Shown: positions 12,741 to 24,475 of the stretch, piece by piece | How the letters are laid out: the number at the start of each line of letters is the position of its first letter | Numbering within the stretch: position 1 is the stretch's first letter | Assembly (NCBI GenBank): GCA_963576565.1 | Contig: OY755042.1 | Span: 112,397,314 to 112,461,313, forward strand | From: Aspidapion aeneum | Taxonomy: Eukaryota > Arthropoda > Insecta > Coleoptera > Brentidae | Direction of reading: 5' to 3' | Length of the DNA: 64,000 nucleotides | The notes under the pieces: generated by a model | Told to the model about the DNA's origin: nothing | The model's input: only the letters and a program-made list of their open reading frames with translations | Databases searched by the model: none | Made by a program: the position numbers and the translations under genes

Positions 12741-13600
12741 CTTGGACGGTAATTTGACATATTTTTCATCAGTAGAAATAATGGATATTATATAAAACCC
12801 CAAAAAAATTTGGGAAAAAAATGTTACTTTTTACCCCTTGACAAATTGCAGCCGACCCTACGCTCCTACCATAAACTTTTTGCCTCGGAGTAAAATGTAA
12901 CACTTTTATTCCTTAATGTAAAATATACAATTTAAAAGAAGAGCAAAAGATGAAACATTTATCTCTCTTTCGCTCTCTATTGTATTTTTGGTGGTTTGAG
13001 TGGGTACGAATAAAAAAATCATTTTTGCCAAAATCACAAAAAATTGAGAAATAAAAAACGAGGAGGAAGAGATTCGCAATATATGGAGAAAACGTATATA
13101 AAGGACTTTAGGTCCTAAATTACGTTCACATTAAATGAGACATTTCAGAATGAAATATGCGTTCCATTACGGGCTTACATTAAAGATATGGCTGGAAAAA
13201 AGTTTTTAAAAGATCTCTCTCCAACGTTATTTATGTACGATGCGGTACGCACATTTTTCACGGAACATTTTTGTGTTTAAAATAATGATTTTTCTTTTAA
13301 TTTGAATTTATTTATTATTCAAAACAATGAGGTGGCAACGCAATTCCGAAAAAAACGATCAATAATTAGTTAGGTAGGTAGGGGAAAAGGGGCAAAATGG
13401 GGTACGAAGTCAAGTAATGTTTTATTATAGAAAGTAAAATTCCCTTTTCCTTGATGTGAAACTCGGTGAGGTTTGGCTTATAACAAACTTTCCAGCGACG
13501 TCCGTAGATTTAAAAAAAACTAAAAACATGTTTTCCACCCGTTTTATTCGAGTTTCTTAAAAACCAAGTTCTTTATCAAAAAATGTGTTTTAAACTTCGT
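12741..13600. other. Unassigned
   Basis: No gene. A GGGGAAAAGGGG block near 13,380 resembles one near 45,777. Confidence 0.4.
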
Positions 13601-15135
13601 TAGAAAATTTCCTTTCAATAAAAACATTTTGAAACTAGTAAGAACCTTTCATTTTAAAATTTGTATTAGAGAACTTAGCTTTACTTTTATCTCAATTCTT
13701 AAATACCACTTTCGCGTACTTTTTCTTTTTTACATGAAATGTTTATGTTATGATTTCACTCCTTTTTTAAAGGATTTGGATAATATTTAAGTTTTAAAGT
13801 AGTAAAATATGCGGAATATTGTTAAAAAGTTTTGCAATGCCTTATTAAAAATTTTTAGGTTTTTTTATTTCTTCCTATGGTTTTTATTTTAGGTTTTTTT
13901 ATTTCTTCCTATGGTTTTTATCATAGTTGTTATCAGCCTTCTAAAGCTCAGCTCTCTAGCGTCCTTGGAAGTGGGCAATGTTACTTTTACATAACTTTAC
14001 ATTTATAGGGGAGGGAAGCAAGTTAAAATTTTGAGGTTTTTAAATTTTTTCCTTTAGTTTTATCATATTTTCTATCAGTCTTCCAAAGCTCCGCTCTCTA
14101 GCGTTTCTGGAAGTGGACAATGTTACTTTTACATAACTTTAAATTGAAAGCGGATACTTTTATCATAATTCCTATCGGCCTTCCAAACCTCAGCTCTCTA
14201 GCGTTTCTGGAAGTTGACAATGTTACTTTTACATAACTTTACATGTATAGGCAGTGGCGTATATACGGGGGGGGGGCTGGGGGGCCCGGGCCCCCCCGAA
14301 GCTAAGATTTTTTTGGATATTTTCCACATATTTCATGAATACAAACATAAAATACCATAAAATACAGCCTCATGAGGTCTCGGCCCCCCCAAAACTGTCT
14401 CGGGCCCACCCCGAAACTTTTTTCTATATACGCCACTGTTTATAGGGGAGGGAGGCAAGTTAAAATTTTGAGGTTTTTAAATTTTTTCTTTATTTTTAAC
14501 ATATTTCCTATCAGTCCTCCAAAGCTGTTTATAGGGGAGGGAGGCAAGTTAAAATTTTGAGGTTTTTAAATTTTTTCTTTATTTTTAACATATTTCCTAT
14601 CAGTCCTCCAAAGCTCAGCTCTCTAGCGTTTCTGGAAGTGTACAATGTTACTTTTACATAACTTTACATTTATAGGGGGAAGCAAGTAAAAATTTTGGGG
14701 TCTTATAATTTTTTCCTATAGTTTTATTATATTTCCTATCAGTCTGCCAAAGCTCAGCTCTCTAGCGCTTCTGGAAGTGGGCAATGTTACTTTTACATGA
14801 CTTTACATGTATAGGGGAGGGGAGTTAATTACAATCTTGAACTTTTTTGATTTTTTCTAAGGGTTCACACTTATAGAAATTGTGACCAAATTTCTATCAG
14901 TGTGCCAAATTTCGGCTTTGTAGCATATCTGGAAGTACAGTAGAATTTTGATGATCTATACATGAGTGATTGAGTGAGTGGCAATTTGGAGGTTTTTTAA
15001 AATTTCCTAACTACTTTACTACTTTATGGAAGTCCGTGAAACTTGGAGGAATTGTTAACTCTATAAAGGTCTACGACTGTGCAAAGTTTGAGTTTCGTAG
15101 CTTATTCCGAAGTAAAGTTTTAGATAGGTCATATA
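13601..15135 (+). repeat. Family G: leader module plus ~140-bp tandem units
   Basis: Starts with a module containing AACTAGTAAGAACCTTT (near 13,633). It then carries about five irregular units of ~137-140 bp. Each has CAGCTCTCTAGCGTTTCTGG, then AATGTTACTTTTACATAAC, then a TATAGGGGAGGG block. It closes with a tail (14,880-15,120) containing AGTACAGTAGAATTTTGATG. The same parts recur at 38.0, 47.8-49.1 and 63.8-64.0 kb. No coding sequence. Confidence 0.75.
14252..14438. mobile_element. hAT MITE in a family G unit, 187 bp
   Basis: The ends CAGTGGCGTATATA and TATATACGCCACTG are perfect 14-bp inverted repeats. The flanks TGTATAGG and TTTATAGG are an 8-bp duplication with one change. The neighbouring uninterrupted G units read TTTATAGGGGAGGG and show the empty site. 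It contains runs of G and C around GGGCCCGGGCCC. Confidence 0.85.
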
Positions 15136-15139
15136 TTTC

Positions 15140-16140
15140 ATTTCATTTCATTTTTTTTTCATTTCATTTAATTTATTTCATAATAAAAATTTATACAAAA
15201 CCATAATTTTCCAGTTTATGGAAAAGAAAAGAAATCGCATGAGTTCTAGATTCTTTTGGCTTAAGGTCACTGAGGCCTTGTCTGCCAGAATTCAGAACAC
15301 ATTGACTCTCATAAAGTTATAATTAAAGTAGCTAAAATTTGAACTTAAAAAATATTCTAATTAAATAAATTCGTTAAAAAAAACAAAGATAAGTAATAAA
15401 AAATGAGAGAAAGAAAGAAAGATCACGCTGCACCTATAGCAGCAATAAGGTCTAAAACATTTGTTTTTAGGTTACGAGGGAGGCAAGTTTATTAATCGGT
15501 ACTAAGGAGGTATTTTGTTGAAATTAATTGGGTAAATTAGCATTAGATAAAGTAAAATTGGTTTCTATAAACCAGTTTGTTAGATATCTTTTGAAACCTT
15601 TGATTCTGTTTTGTTTTTTAAGTATAGGGGTAGTTGATTATAAATCAATTGATCAGTAAACATAAAGTCTTGTTGTCCAAGTGTGGTCTTAATTTTATTG
15701 GTTATGATGTTATCATTAGCTTGAAATCTAGTATTATATTTTTGACTCATATCAGTGGTGGTATATATTTTATTTTTTATGCATTGGATAACAGATGCTT
15801 TGTAGTATAAATGGTTAAGAGTTAAAACTTTTGTTTTTTTAAAGAGCTCTAAGCTAGAAAATGTGTAATCCAGATCAGATATTAATTTTAGGATTTTTTT
15901 TTGAAGAATTTTTATATGTTTAAGGTTTTTGTGGTATGAAATGTTTCAAGATAAGAGTTAAAACTTTTGTTTTTTTAAAGAGCTCTAAGCTAGAAAATGT
16001 GTAATCCAGATCAGATATTAATTTTAGGATTTTTTTTTGAAGAATTTTTATATGTTTAAGGTTTTTGTGGTATGAAATGTTTCAAGATAAGATGGTACAG
16101 CGAGAACTTGGCTGGGCACTGCCGATGCCGTAACCCCAGA
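15140..16140 (-). pseudogene. LINE C-terminal fragment with ATTTC-type tail
   Basis: Antisense fragment. Translating 15,580-16,080 in reverse gives LKHIKILQKKILKLISDLDY, then YNTRFQANDNIITN and later YNQLPLYLKN. This is the typical C-terminal spacing of Jockey/CR1-like polymerases (Y-x-TR, then Y-N-x-LP). There is no polymerase core. The 3' end is an ATTTC/TTTCA pentamer run at about 15,140-15,180. A short related piece lies on the plus strand near 63,665. The fragment contains an exact 136-bp duplication. Confidence 0.65.
15821..16092. repeat. Exact tandem duplication, 2 x 136 bp
   Basis: 15,821-15,956 and 15,957-16,092 look identical base for base, inside a LINE fragment. Either very recent or an assembly artefact. 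Confidence 0.9.
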
Positions 16141-17432
16141 TATGTGCTTAGGAATTGTGTACTTGAAAATGCTCGACATTCTTTGAATTCTCCCTAGAAA
16201 TTTAAGAAAAATAAGTTTTTACTGTGTTTGATAGACTTTTTTGTAAACACAGATTAAATTAATTGAATAATGCAAGATACAGCCATTTTTCGAAATTTAT
16301 GAGGACACTAACCATGGGAAAAATGTTTAGTTAGAAAATTTGCAGGTACACAAGCGCCAAAAGAAAATTACGGGTTTTCTTTGTTTTAACGGTAAGAGAC
16401 TTTTAAAGTAAACTTTTAAGTTTTGACAGTTTATAATTCGACTTAAACAACAACTTGATTTATATGAAGCGTAGGAGCTGTAACAAGGACTTTTGGGTCT
16501 TAGAGATAAAGTGTATAGAGCAAGATTTATACTTCTTGGGAGATTATTTTTATCTCTATTTTAATGCTTCCCCCTCCACAATAAATAAGAGAGTTTTACG
16601 CGTTGTGACCAGAGATGTGGAAGGTAAATAGATAGCTTTTAGGCCATTGCACAGTCGAATGAGGATCTGTCAGTCGGCCATTTTATGGTTATCTTCTGCT
16701 AAATGATTTTCCGACACAGTTCTGTTCGGTTCGGTTCGGTTCGGTAAAACAAAGACTTGAGAGAAAAGAGCTGAAGACATCGACAATGCCGCAGGAAGTC
16801 TGTTGTATGGAGCTGGAATCGATGATTCTGTGTAAGTTGGAAAAAAAATTTTCTTCACTTTTTTAGTTCATAAACTTTAGACGCGTTTTTCTCAAAACTA
16901 CTTTTTCAAAGTCCGTGTTCACTGCCATTTAAAAACTACTTGACCGATTCATTTCAAACTTTGTACACATTTTCGACATATAAAATACCGCCCTCCAACG
17001 TTTAGTTAAAAAATATTTTTTTACATTAAGGGTGTTTCCCACTCACAAAATTGTGGAATTATTCGTAGAAAATAACAGTTCACATTTTTGATGGCCGGCA
17101 AATATTTTTTAATGAAAAAAAAATTATCAAAGAACGTTGGGGGGAAGATTTGATTATAATTTAACTAATTTTCATGGTTTTTATTTTCGGATAATTTCCG
17201 GCCGAGTTATGGTGAACACCGCAAATTGTTTTTTTCCCAAGACGTTCTGGGGGAAGCTCTATTACCGGCTTATGATTCAATAATTCTGCATGAAAAAATT
17301 ACACAACATTGTCAAAAGTATGCTCAATAATGTACAAAAGGTTTGAATGAAATTGCTCAATTTAAGAAAAAAAAAATCGCAAAAAAGTGTTTTTTTTTTA
17401 CGCTGAAACCCTTACCCCGCCCTTAATAGACT
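16141..17432. other. Unassigned, with a (GGTTC)n run
   Basis: No gene. A short GGTTC pentamer repeat lies at about 16,721-16,745, the same pentamer that builds the palindrome at 40.3-41.0 kb. Confidence 0.4.
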
Positions 17433-18015
17433 AGCATTTCTTTTTTCACAACCGCACAATCACTAAAATTTTGTCTAATTTTTAAGATTTTTAGGTCCGG
17501 TCTATGTGGCCCTAAAGATTTTATTTGTAATCGAAGTTCATATGTTAAAGTATTTAAATTTGCACAGTTAATTATATAATCGACGGTATTTATTTCCGTT
17601 TTGAAAACAAACAAAAACAAAAACAAACAATGGAATCGCGACCTGCGAGGCTTTTAACTACTGACCTACCCCAAATCAAAACAATACTCATACGTTTTCA
17701 CCAAGGATAGAATCGGCAACACGTAGGAAGGGCAACGAACGTTTTCGCAGGATGAATATGGCCGACATCAAATAACCATCATCATCATCATTCCTTCCGC
17801 CTCCGCGCGAGAACAGCCACCCATACACTGCTGAAAAACGGGTGAAATTGAAATCTTGTCCTGCGCAGTGCTGCCGCACAGACTAAAAAAAAGAACTAGA
17901 CATGTCGAACGGGAAGATTTAACTTTTTTTAAATAAATCAATTAAAAATACTGTTTGTTGTCTAGTTTTGGGAGGGGCATTGCCCCCGTTGCCCTCCCTG
18001 TAGCACCCACCACTG
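17433..18015 (-). mobile_element. hAT-A copy 3 (5'-truncated)
   Basis: Keeps the ACCACTG right end and the coding lead-in. Reverse translation near 17,440-17,626 gives TEINTVDYIINCANLNTLTY and LRLQIKSLGPHRPDLKILKI, the best-preserved start of the transposase remnant. The zinc-finger portion is missing. A stop follows a few codons into the conserved NQNFSAS region. Confidence 0.75.
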
Positions 18016-19153
18016 GTCTCTATTATGTATGTTTTTGGCTAAAACATGTTTTTAAATTATTAATTGGATAGAGTCATAATTTTTCAAAATACTATTCGTC
18101 TAGTGAATGTTAAATGACTAGATGCTCCTCTCGAATCCCCATTGAGTCTTCCTATCCATCAATTGCAGCTTGCAGCTGCAATGCAAATATCACACAGGAA
18201 AATATCCATCCTGCCTTTGCACTGATATTATTTATTTCTGATGCACTTTTATTTTATGCAGCTTACAGTCACGTAGTTGCCAATTTCAAATGTAACGCTT
18301 AATGAACCAATTATTTTTCAAATAGTTGTCCCAGTTTCTTTAAGACAGAAATTATAAATTAAATCAGTTTTATATTTTCAAGTGGTAATATGTAAAATAG
18401 TTACTATAAAAATGTTTAATAAATAAATAAAACACCAAAGTATACAATACAAAACATGGACATTATTTTTGACAGGTAGCGATCGTACATACCATGTGGC
18501 CAGCCTTCTATCTAGGGGTAGGATTTTTGTATGGGCCATAAGGATTGCATGGGACATAAGGATTGCATGGGAGAACAGACCAACGTTGCCAGTTTGGCGA
18601 AAATATCAGTATAATCCGCTACTTGCTTCGCGAATGGTCAACTTTTCAGTTTTATGTAAGTGCATTCACCAAACGAGGTGATAAACAACCAGAATAATAC
18701 CTTAAGATTCTGCTTGTTCCTAAATGTAAATAATTTACTTACTTTTACAAACAAACAGTAAAGTGTTATTATTGTTATTGATTTTTGTTTCACATTCACT
18801 AAAGTCAATTCTTTTACACCACAGTTTACCAATCTATTGGTAAGCTAACTACTATTTAATTTTAGGTTCGGTTTTTCAAAAAATCTTCAAGTTACTTCAA
18901 ATTCAAAAATCGATACAACAAGAAAAGTTGATAGTAAAGTTAATAGTTTTAAGGTAAAATTGGTTAAATAATATGAACTAAGACTTTTTTTTAAATCAAA
19001 ATCTAATGCCAACATAAAACTTGTGTATCATATTGGGTTAAAATCGTTTGAGGTGTTCCTGAGTTATTAAGACATACAATTTATTTTATTATCCGATTTA
19101 GTTGTTCTAGGAACTAAATATTTAACATTTAATAAAATTTAAAAAATAAAATA
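18016..19153. other. Unassigned
   Basis: No recognised gene. A short direct repeat (ATAAGGATTGCATGGGA, twice near 18,538-18,571) is present. Confidence 0.4.
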
Positions 19154-20128
19154 CAGTGAAGTCTGCTTATAACGAACCCGTTTATAGCGAACTTCTGGTT
19201 AATACGAACCTTTTTTCTTTATACGAAAAGTCATCCATAAATACTCATGTATTGTCTTACTAGTTATAACGATCCTGCTTATAGCCAACTTCCGGATATA
19301 GCGAACCTAATTTTAATAATCTAGAATATGTATTTTTCTTTTAAAACGAACTTTATATAAGCAGACAATGGGCGTTTTCACACTAGCCGATACGGCAACG
19401 ACACGAATGGTTGCAAAGACATGCACAAGACCCAGAATATGATCACGAGTATGAATTCGATAATGATATGCTTGATTTAGTAGAAGAACAAGTTAAGAGA
19501 AAAAGGTGTGACTTCGATTTTAACGATTATGTGACTATTGATAGAGACATTGTAGCAAGAGATACGTTGACTGATGAGCAAATTATAATCTCTCTGTAAC
19601 TTCAAACATGGTTTCAAGTGATAAAAACGAAGATAATGATGATCCTGTTCAAGATAATTCTGTTGAAATCACTAAGGTTTATGTTCCAACCATTCGTGAA
19701 ATAGAAAACAAAATTTTGGAAACTCGTAATTTTTTGGAATCACGCCAAGTTCCTGATAAAATATGGGCATCATTTTGTAACCTTGAAAGCTATATAAACA
19801 GGGAATATTTTTCAAGTAGAAATGTACAAACAAAAATTATGGATTTCATAATAATTAAAAAAAAGATTTAGGCTTCTTTTATGTATGTATTACATACCAT
19901 TATATTATGTACTTTACATATTTATATATATAACAATAAGAATAAACGTCTTTATTCGTATGTATTCTGCTTTTTGTAATATTTTTATTTTTCTTAATCT
20001 TGGATACTATTAAAAAAAGAAACATAAAAAATTTAACAAAATTTATTTATTACTGTTTATAACGAACCTCGGATATAACGAACCGTATTTAGTTCATTTT
20101 TGAGGTTCGTAATATCCGGACTTCACTG
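19154..20128 (+). mobile_element. Tigger/pogo deletion derivative
   Basis: Terminal inverted repeats CAGTGAAGTCTGCTTATAAC and (reverse right end) CAGTGAAGTCCGGATATTAC, with TA on both sides, identify a pogo/Tigger element of the Tc1-mariner superfamily. Subterminal copies of ATAACGAACC occur at both ends. At 975 bp it is too short for an autonomous member, and only the end of the transposase remains. Confidence 0.85.
19411..19871 (+). pseudogene. Tigger transposase C-terminus
   Basis: Two overlapping frames: 19,411-19,599 (ending LTDEQIIISL) and 19,608-19,871 (SSDKNEDNDDPVQD, then PTIREIENKILETRNFLES). The run of acidic residues followed by a helical segment is the usual tail of Tigger-type transposases after the DDE domain. 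A one-base shift in the ATAATCTCTCTG stretch separates the frames. The DNA-binding CENP-B-like domain and all catalytic residues are absent, so no activity is expected. A tail-only peptide could at most interact with other copies. Confidence 0.7.
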
Positions 20129-20689
20129 TATTCAGGTTTTTAATAGTCCACTTATTGTATGGTGATCAGTCAAGTAATATTTCTCGTCCTAAAAAAATGT
20201 TTCAGATTGTCCGTCTCTAGTAATTAATCAAGGTTACCCTTGACAACGCTGCAAAGCTTTCTGCGGGACTCGGGCGTATCGCGGTCTCTTTTTAATAAAT
20301 GCTATGCTATACTCTATCTGTGTTTGACCCTCTTATCGAAATTTATACCCCTAGATGTGAACTTGTTCACGTGGTGTGTGTTTTTCCTTTAGATTGATGG
20401 TGTACGAGAAAAAATGAGTTGCGGGGGTGAGTTGAGTTTGAATGTTTTAACAGTCAATACAAAAAGTTTTTCGAGCTACGTGATCAAAGTTCTCTAAACA
20501 GGCCAATAAATCTACCTCACGACTGAAATATTTTAACTTATCTACCATCTAAGTGCAATATTTGATTTGTGAAATCACATGCGTTTCTTTTTTCTTTATC
20601 TTTTGTGCCTGTCGACAGACTGAATAAAAGACTAAAAAGGGTTAACCATATAGTCCTAGAGAAAGTTGAATAAAGCTCACACAAGTTTT
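20129..20689. other. Unassigned
   Basis: No supported feature. Confidence 0.4.
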
Positions 20690-20827
20690 AGTGGCTGATC
20701 GGGTAAAATGAAAGTTTTTGTTTCTCCCAGATTTTTCCGTGGGTAGCTCGAAAGCTTAACGTCATGGGGGTCCAAGATCTAATGGACACCTAATAAGTGT
20801 TGACAGTTAACTGTTTCGTCCTTATGG

Positions 20828-21884
20828 CAGTGACGGCGCGTGGTAAAAAGCTTTGGTGGTGCAAACCAAGAAAAAAAAGTGCGGCGCTGGCGAAATTTTT
20901 TTTTGAGTGTCACGCCCAACTTTTTGGGCCGTCGAGTTCAGAATTTAGAGCAAATAATGAAAAAATAAGTTAGTTAGTTAGATATTAGTTACCTGTTATT
21001 ATTGTTTTTATAAATAAATAATAAATGTATCATACCTAGTTTCTATCTTCACAAACACGTCTTGTATTGAAAATGAAGGCGTCTGTCCTTTTTTGAAATA
21101 AATTCTTCAATAACCAATTCACTGAACTTTGGAATTTCTTGAATCATTTTTTTCTGAATAGATAACATTGCTAGGGCGGTTAATTTATTGTTACCCATTG
21201 TGCTCCTAAGGAAAGTTTTAATTCTCTTTAGGGTAGAGAAACAACGTTCTGCTTCTGCGGTTGTCATAGGCATCGTAACCACTGCCTCTAGCAATTGTCT
21301 TTAAATTTTGCACGCTAATGCTATCATAATTAGAAACTTCCATCAATGCCGTAGACTAAATCGTCAAAATCAAAACAAATCGCCCACCCCGCGCCCGAGC
21401 GACAATTTCAAGTTGTCCAAGCGCACTAATTACAGGTGCGCGGGAGCTGCTGTACATCTGCACCGGTAACCGTGGCCGCGGTGGTCATCACCGGGGTGCG
21501 GGCGGCATCGAGGCTAATTTATGTAGAAGAGCACGGCCGAAGGAAGGCTCAGATTCTATGTACTGTAAAATTCTAATGGGACATTTCGTCCTCTCTTTCT
21601 ATATTTCCTAATTAGAATGCGACATAACTTCTATACGGTGCAGAGAATTTGGTTCCAGTAACTAAAGGTAGAGAATGTAACCACGAGAATATCCATTCAT
21701 CGCAGGCTGGTTGAACACGAATACAAACACATACGTACCGAGTATTAATTGTAGTTAATATTCCAGTCTTTAGTGAATTTCTTTTGGGGTAATTATTAAT
21801 TAAATTAAAGAATGATCAAATTTTAATATTTTTTAAAGTAAAATTTGGGAGTGCACATGTGCACTTATGGAGGAACCGCCACTG
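20828..21884 (-). mobile_element. hAT-B deletion derivative, 1,057 bp
   Basis: The ends CAGTGACGG and (reverse right) CAGTGGCGG are flanked by CCTTATGG and TCTTATGG, an 8-bp target duplication with one change. Uninterrupted repeat B copies read CCTTATGGGACT at this point, so the insertion is exact. The interior holds a transposase C-terminus and a GC-rich stretch (21,385-21,560) unlike its surroundings. Confidence 0.9.
21049..21294 (-). pseudogene. hAT transposase C-terminal dimerisation region
   Basis: An 81-codon open frame reads TTAEAERCFSTLKRIKTFLR, then STMGNNKLTALAMLSI. This is the hallmark of the hAT family C-terminal dimerisation domain, in the ZMYM1/THAP0-like branch common in insects. 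The final helix (FSELVIEEFISKKDRR) is intact and followed by a natural stop. Upstream catalytic parts are gone, and there is no zinc finger. It is a deletion relic that may still be translatable if transcribed from the flank. Confidence 0.85.
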
Positions 21885-22124
21885 TCTTATGGGACTTCTC
21901 AGAACACTGCTTGGTCAATATGATACCCTTGCGAAGTTAATTAGACGGTTTTATCTCTAAACCTATATCTATAGTGAGAAAATCCTCGCAAGAAGCGCCA
22001 TCTAACGAGATACGAGAGAAATTAGAACAAGAGCAGGCGAGAATAAACTGCTACCATCCGTGACCTACGACAGCTCTTCTGTCTTTCAGGCCAGAGCAAC
22101 ACTGATTAGCATTTTTACCCATTA

Positions 22125-22345
22125 TCACCACGGCCATCAACGGAATTTTTCACGCCTGAGAGCTCCTGTTCAAGTCACATTTTAGGGTCGTCAGGGCAAG
22201 ACACTCCGCGATGCCCAACATGGGTTCAGGCCCCACTGGATCAGCTGATGACCACATTCTAGCTAGTTGATGATCCTTATCGTTTCCAAGAATGCCCTCA
22301 TGTCCTGGAACACAGAGGAGATCAATACACGTGAGCTAAATAAAA
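22125..22345 (-). pseudogene. LINE RNase H fragment (R1/LOA/I-like)
   Basis: Reverse translation of 22,201-22,320 gives LLCVPGHEGILGND, then MWSSADPVGPEPMLGIAEC. The VPGHxGIxGN block and downstream VGPEPxLGI are characteristic of RNase H domains carried by R1, LOA or I-type LINEs. The usual E-x-A-D after GN has decayed to DKDH. No other parts of the element adjoin it. Confidence 0.7.
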
Positions 22346-22474
22346 TTTGGAGTTGTTCACCTTGATCTGCGTTCAATTACCACGTGCAATCTTGTCGCCT
22401 TTCCTCTACTAGTTGAGCTTACGCAGTGGTTTGAAGCGAATCGTGCATAGCTCATTTGCCGGAATTATGAGAAA

Positions 22475-23612
22475 CGAAAAAATTGAGCAACTTAATAATT
22501 TAAAGTAAAACTCAATAAAACGGCGACTGAATGCTTTTAAATGCTAAAAGATGTCTATGGAGAGTATTGTAGGTCTCGTGCAATGATTTTTATGTGGCAT
22601 AAAAGCTTTTTCGAGGGTTGTGAAAAAGTTAAAGATGATGAACGAGAAGGGCGCTCCAGCACATCCAAAACAGCGATGCTTATGTTTTTTTTTTCATATT
22701 AGAGGTGTTATTCTTATTAAATGGGCGCGTTTGGGTCAAACAGTTAACCAACATTTATATTTGGAAGTATTGATGTAGCTAAGGGAACGTGTAATGAAAA
22801 AACGTCCAGATTTGTGGAAGAACGACGCGTGGCTGGCACAATGCGCTTTCTATTAGTAGTAGTAGTAGTGGGGGCGTTGACCCGCAGGTCTGATAAGTAG
22901 GCCAGAGTAGGCCCTTTTTGCCATGCCCCAAGTCTATCCCTAAACCCACTCTCTGCACTTCCCTTTGATGGTCGGGTAACTCATTGGGCCTTCCTATTCT
23001 CTTTACAAAGTCCAGTAAGTCAGCCCATTTGAGCATGTGCAGTTCTTCCTTGCTCAGCGTTGGCGCTCCGAGTGCCTGCTGTCACATCCTTGCGTAGGCC
23101 TCGCATTCTGCTACAAGGTGTCTTGATGCCTCTTCTTCCTGTCCACATGCTGGGCAGGTAGGGTCATTCTCGACTCCTATACGTGTCATGTGCCTCCTCA
23201 GCCGGTTATGTCCGGTTAGAGTACCTATCAGCAGTCCGAGGTATTTTCGTGTCCGTCGCAGCCCTTTCTATTAAGTAGTTTTTAGCTAATGAGAAGATCC
23301 CGTCGTTAAGCACCCACCATATTCACCAGACTTGGCCCCTTAAGACCTCTACCTGTTGCCGACAGTGCAGAAATCGTTAAAAGGAACCCGTTTTAAAATA
23401 TAAGAACACGTCAAGGAAAAGACGGCAAGACTTCTTAAGAGCCTCTCTTCTGATGATTTCCAAAATTGCTTCCAAGATTGGAAAAACACGCATGCAACGT
23501 TGCGTTGATAGAGAATGGGGCTACATTGATGGGGAATATCATTAAGTTGTATTAATATTTAAATAAAGTAAATTTTTTACAACAGTTTTATGATTTTATT
23601 GTCTTACCTCGT
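22475..23612 (+). pseudogene. Mariner transposase remnant
   Basis: Pieces of a mariner transposase in order: NKTATECFKMLKDVYGEYCR and RAMIFMWHKSFFEG (helix-turn-helix region, 22,510-22,620), then QTVNQHLYLEVL and KKRPDLWKN (22,735-22,830). After an insertion come remnants of the SPDLAPxD block (23,317-23,345) and DWKNTHATLR (23,478-23,507). The 3' end has a TTGTCTTACCTCGTA terminal sequence. Several frameshifts, an internal deletion near 22,685 and a LINE insertion show it is long dead. The 5' terminal repeat was not found. Confidence 0.8.
22856..23263 (-). mobile_element. LINE 3' fragment inserted in mariner
   Basis: A perfect 10-bp target duplication CTTTCTATTA flanks the insert. The reverse strand encodes GTLTGHNRLRRHMTRIGVEN, then CPACGQEEEASRHLVAEC, a CCHC knuckle of the type found after RNase H in R1/LOA/Jockey-like LINEs. 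A second stretch follows (LKWADLLDFVKRIG). The 3' tail is (CTA)n. It is severely 5'-truncated and has one stop near the end of the knuckle. Confidence 0.85.
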
Positions 23613-23974
23613 ATATTTTTTAATAATCTTTCTCTTATTTAAAGCATTATTGATTATTACTAGCATCTCTTACTCTACGAAAACCAAAAAAACAATAAAG
23701 AGAAAAAGCCAAACAAGTAAACTGACTTAACATTGGATTATGGAGAGTTCTGGTTTGTTTTACTCTTTTTTCTCTTACTGATTTTATATTCCTTATTTGG
23801 CCTTCTTAAACGTGATCAAATGAATACATTATTCCACAAGTTGATATCACCCACAATATGAAAACTTTTTACGTCTACTACTTTGTCTCAAAGGTTTTTT
23901 ATTCCATCCAATAAGGATCAATCGCCCAGTTTTGCAAAGTTACAGCAAACTTGAAGCATTATAAATATTCAAAC
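23613..23974. other. Unassigned
   Basis: AT-rich, no recognised feature. Confidence 0.4.
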
Positions 23975-24475
23975 AAGTTTCGTAGCTAATCAGGTAAAAA
24001 GGAGCTTTTTTCTCTCATATTTTTCCTTGGGTAGCTTGAAAGCTTAACCTCACCGGGGTCCAAGATTTAATGGACACCTAATAAGTGTTGACAGTTAACT
24101 GTTTCGTCCTTATGGGACTCCTCAGAACACTGCTTGGTCAATGTGAAGTTAATTAAACGGTTTGGTCTCTAATCCTATGTAAATAGTGAGAAAACTCTCG
24201 CAAGAAGCACCATCTACCGAGATACGAGAGAAACCAGAACAATAGCAGGCGAAAATACACTGCTATACATATCGGTCAATGAAAATATTGATTACAAATA
24301 AAAAAAAACAAACTAATCCGTGACCTACGACAGCTCTTCTGCCTTTTAGGCCAGATCAACGCGTATTGCGTTTTTACCCGTCATCAGACACGTGAGCGTC
24401 AAATCAGCGGAATTTTTAACCAAATAATACTCACAAACTTTTGATTTCTACATTCACGGGTACTAAATTTCACGT
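23975..24475 (+). repeat. Repeat B, copy 5, longest uninterrupted
   Basis: Runs from the TAGCTAATCAGG block through TCCTTATGGGACTCC and AGAAGCACCATCTACCGAG to ACGGGTACTAAATTTCACG. That last block is the reverse of the left end of copy 2. It serves as the empty-site reference for the insertions in copies 2 and 4. Confidence 0.75.

Larger units (their letters stand above)
20690..22120 (+). repeat. Repeat B, copy 4, split by a hAT element
   Basis: Blocks 20,690-20,827 and 21,885-22,120 are contiguous in other copies. The interruption is the hAT element at 20,828. Confidence 0.8.
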
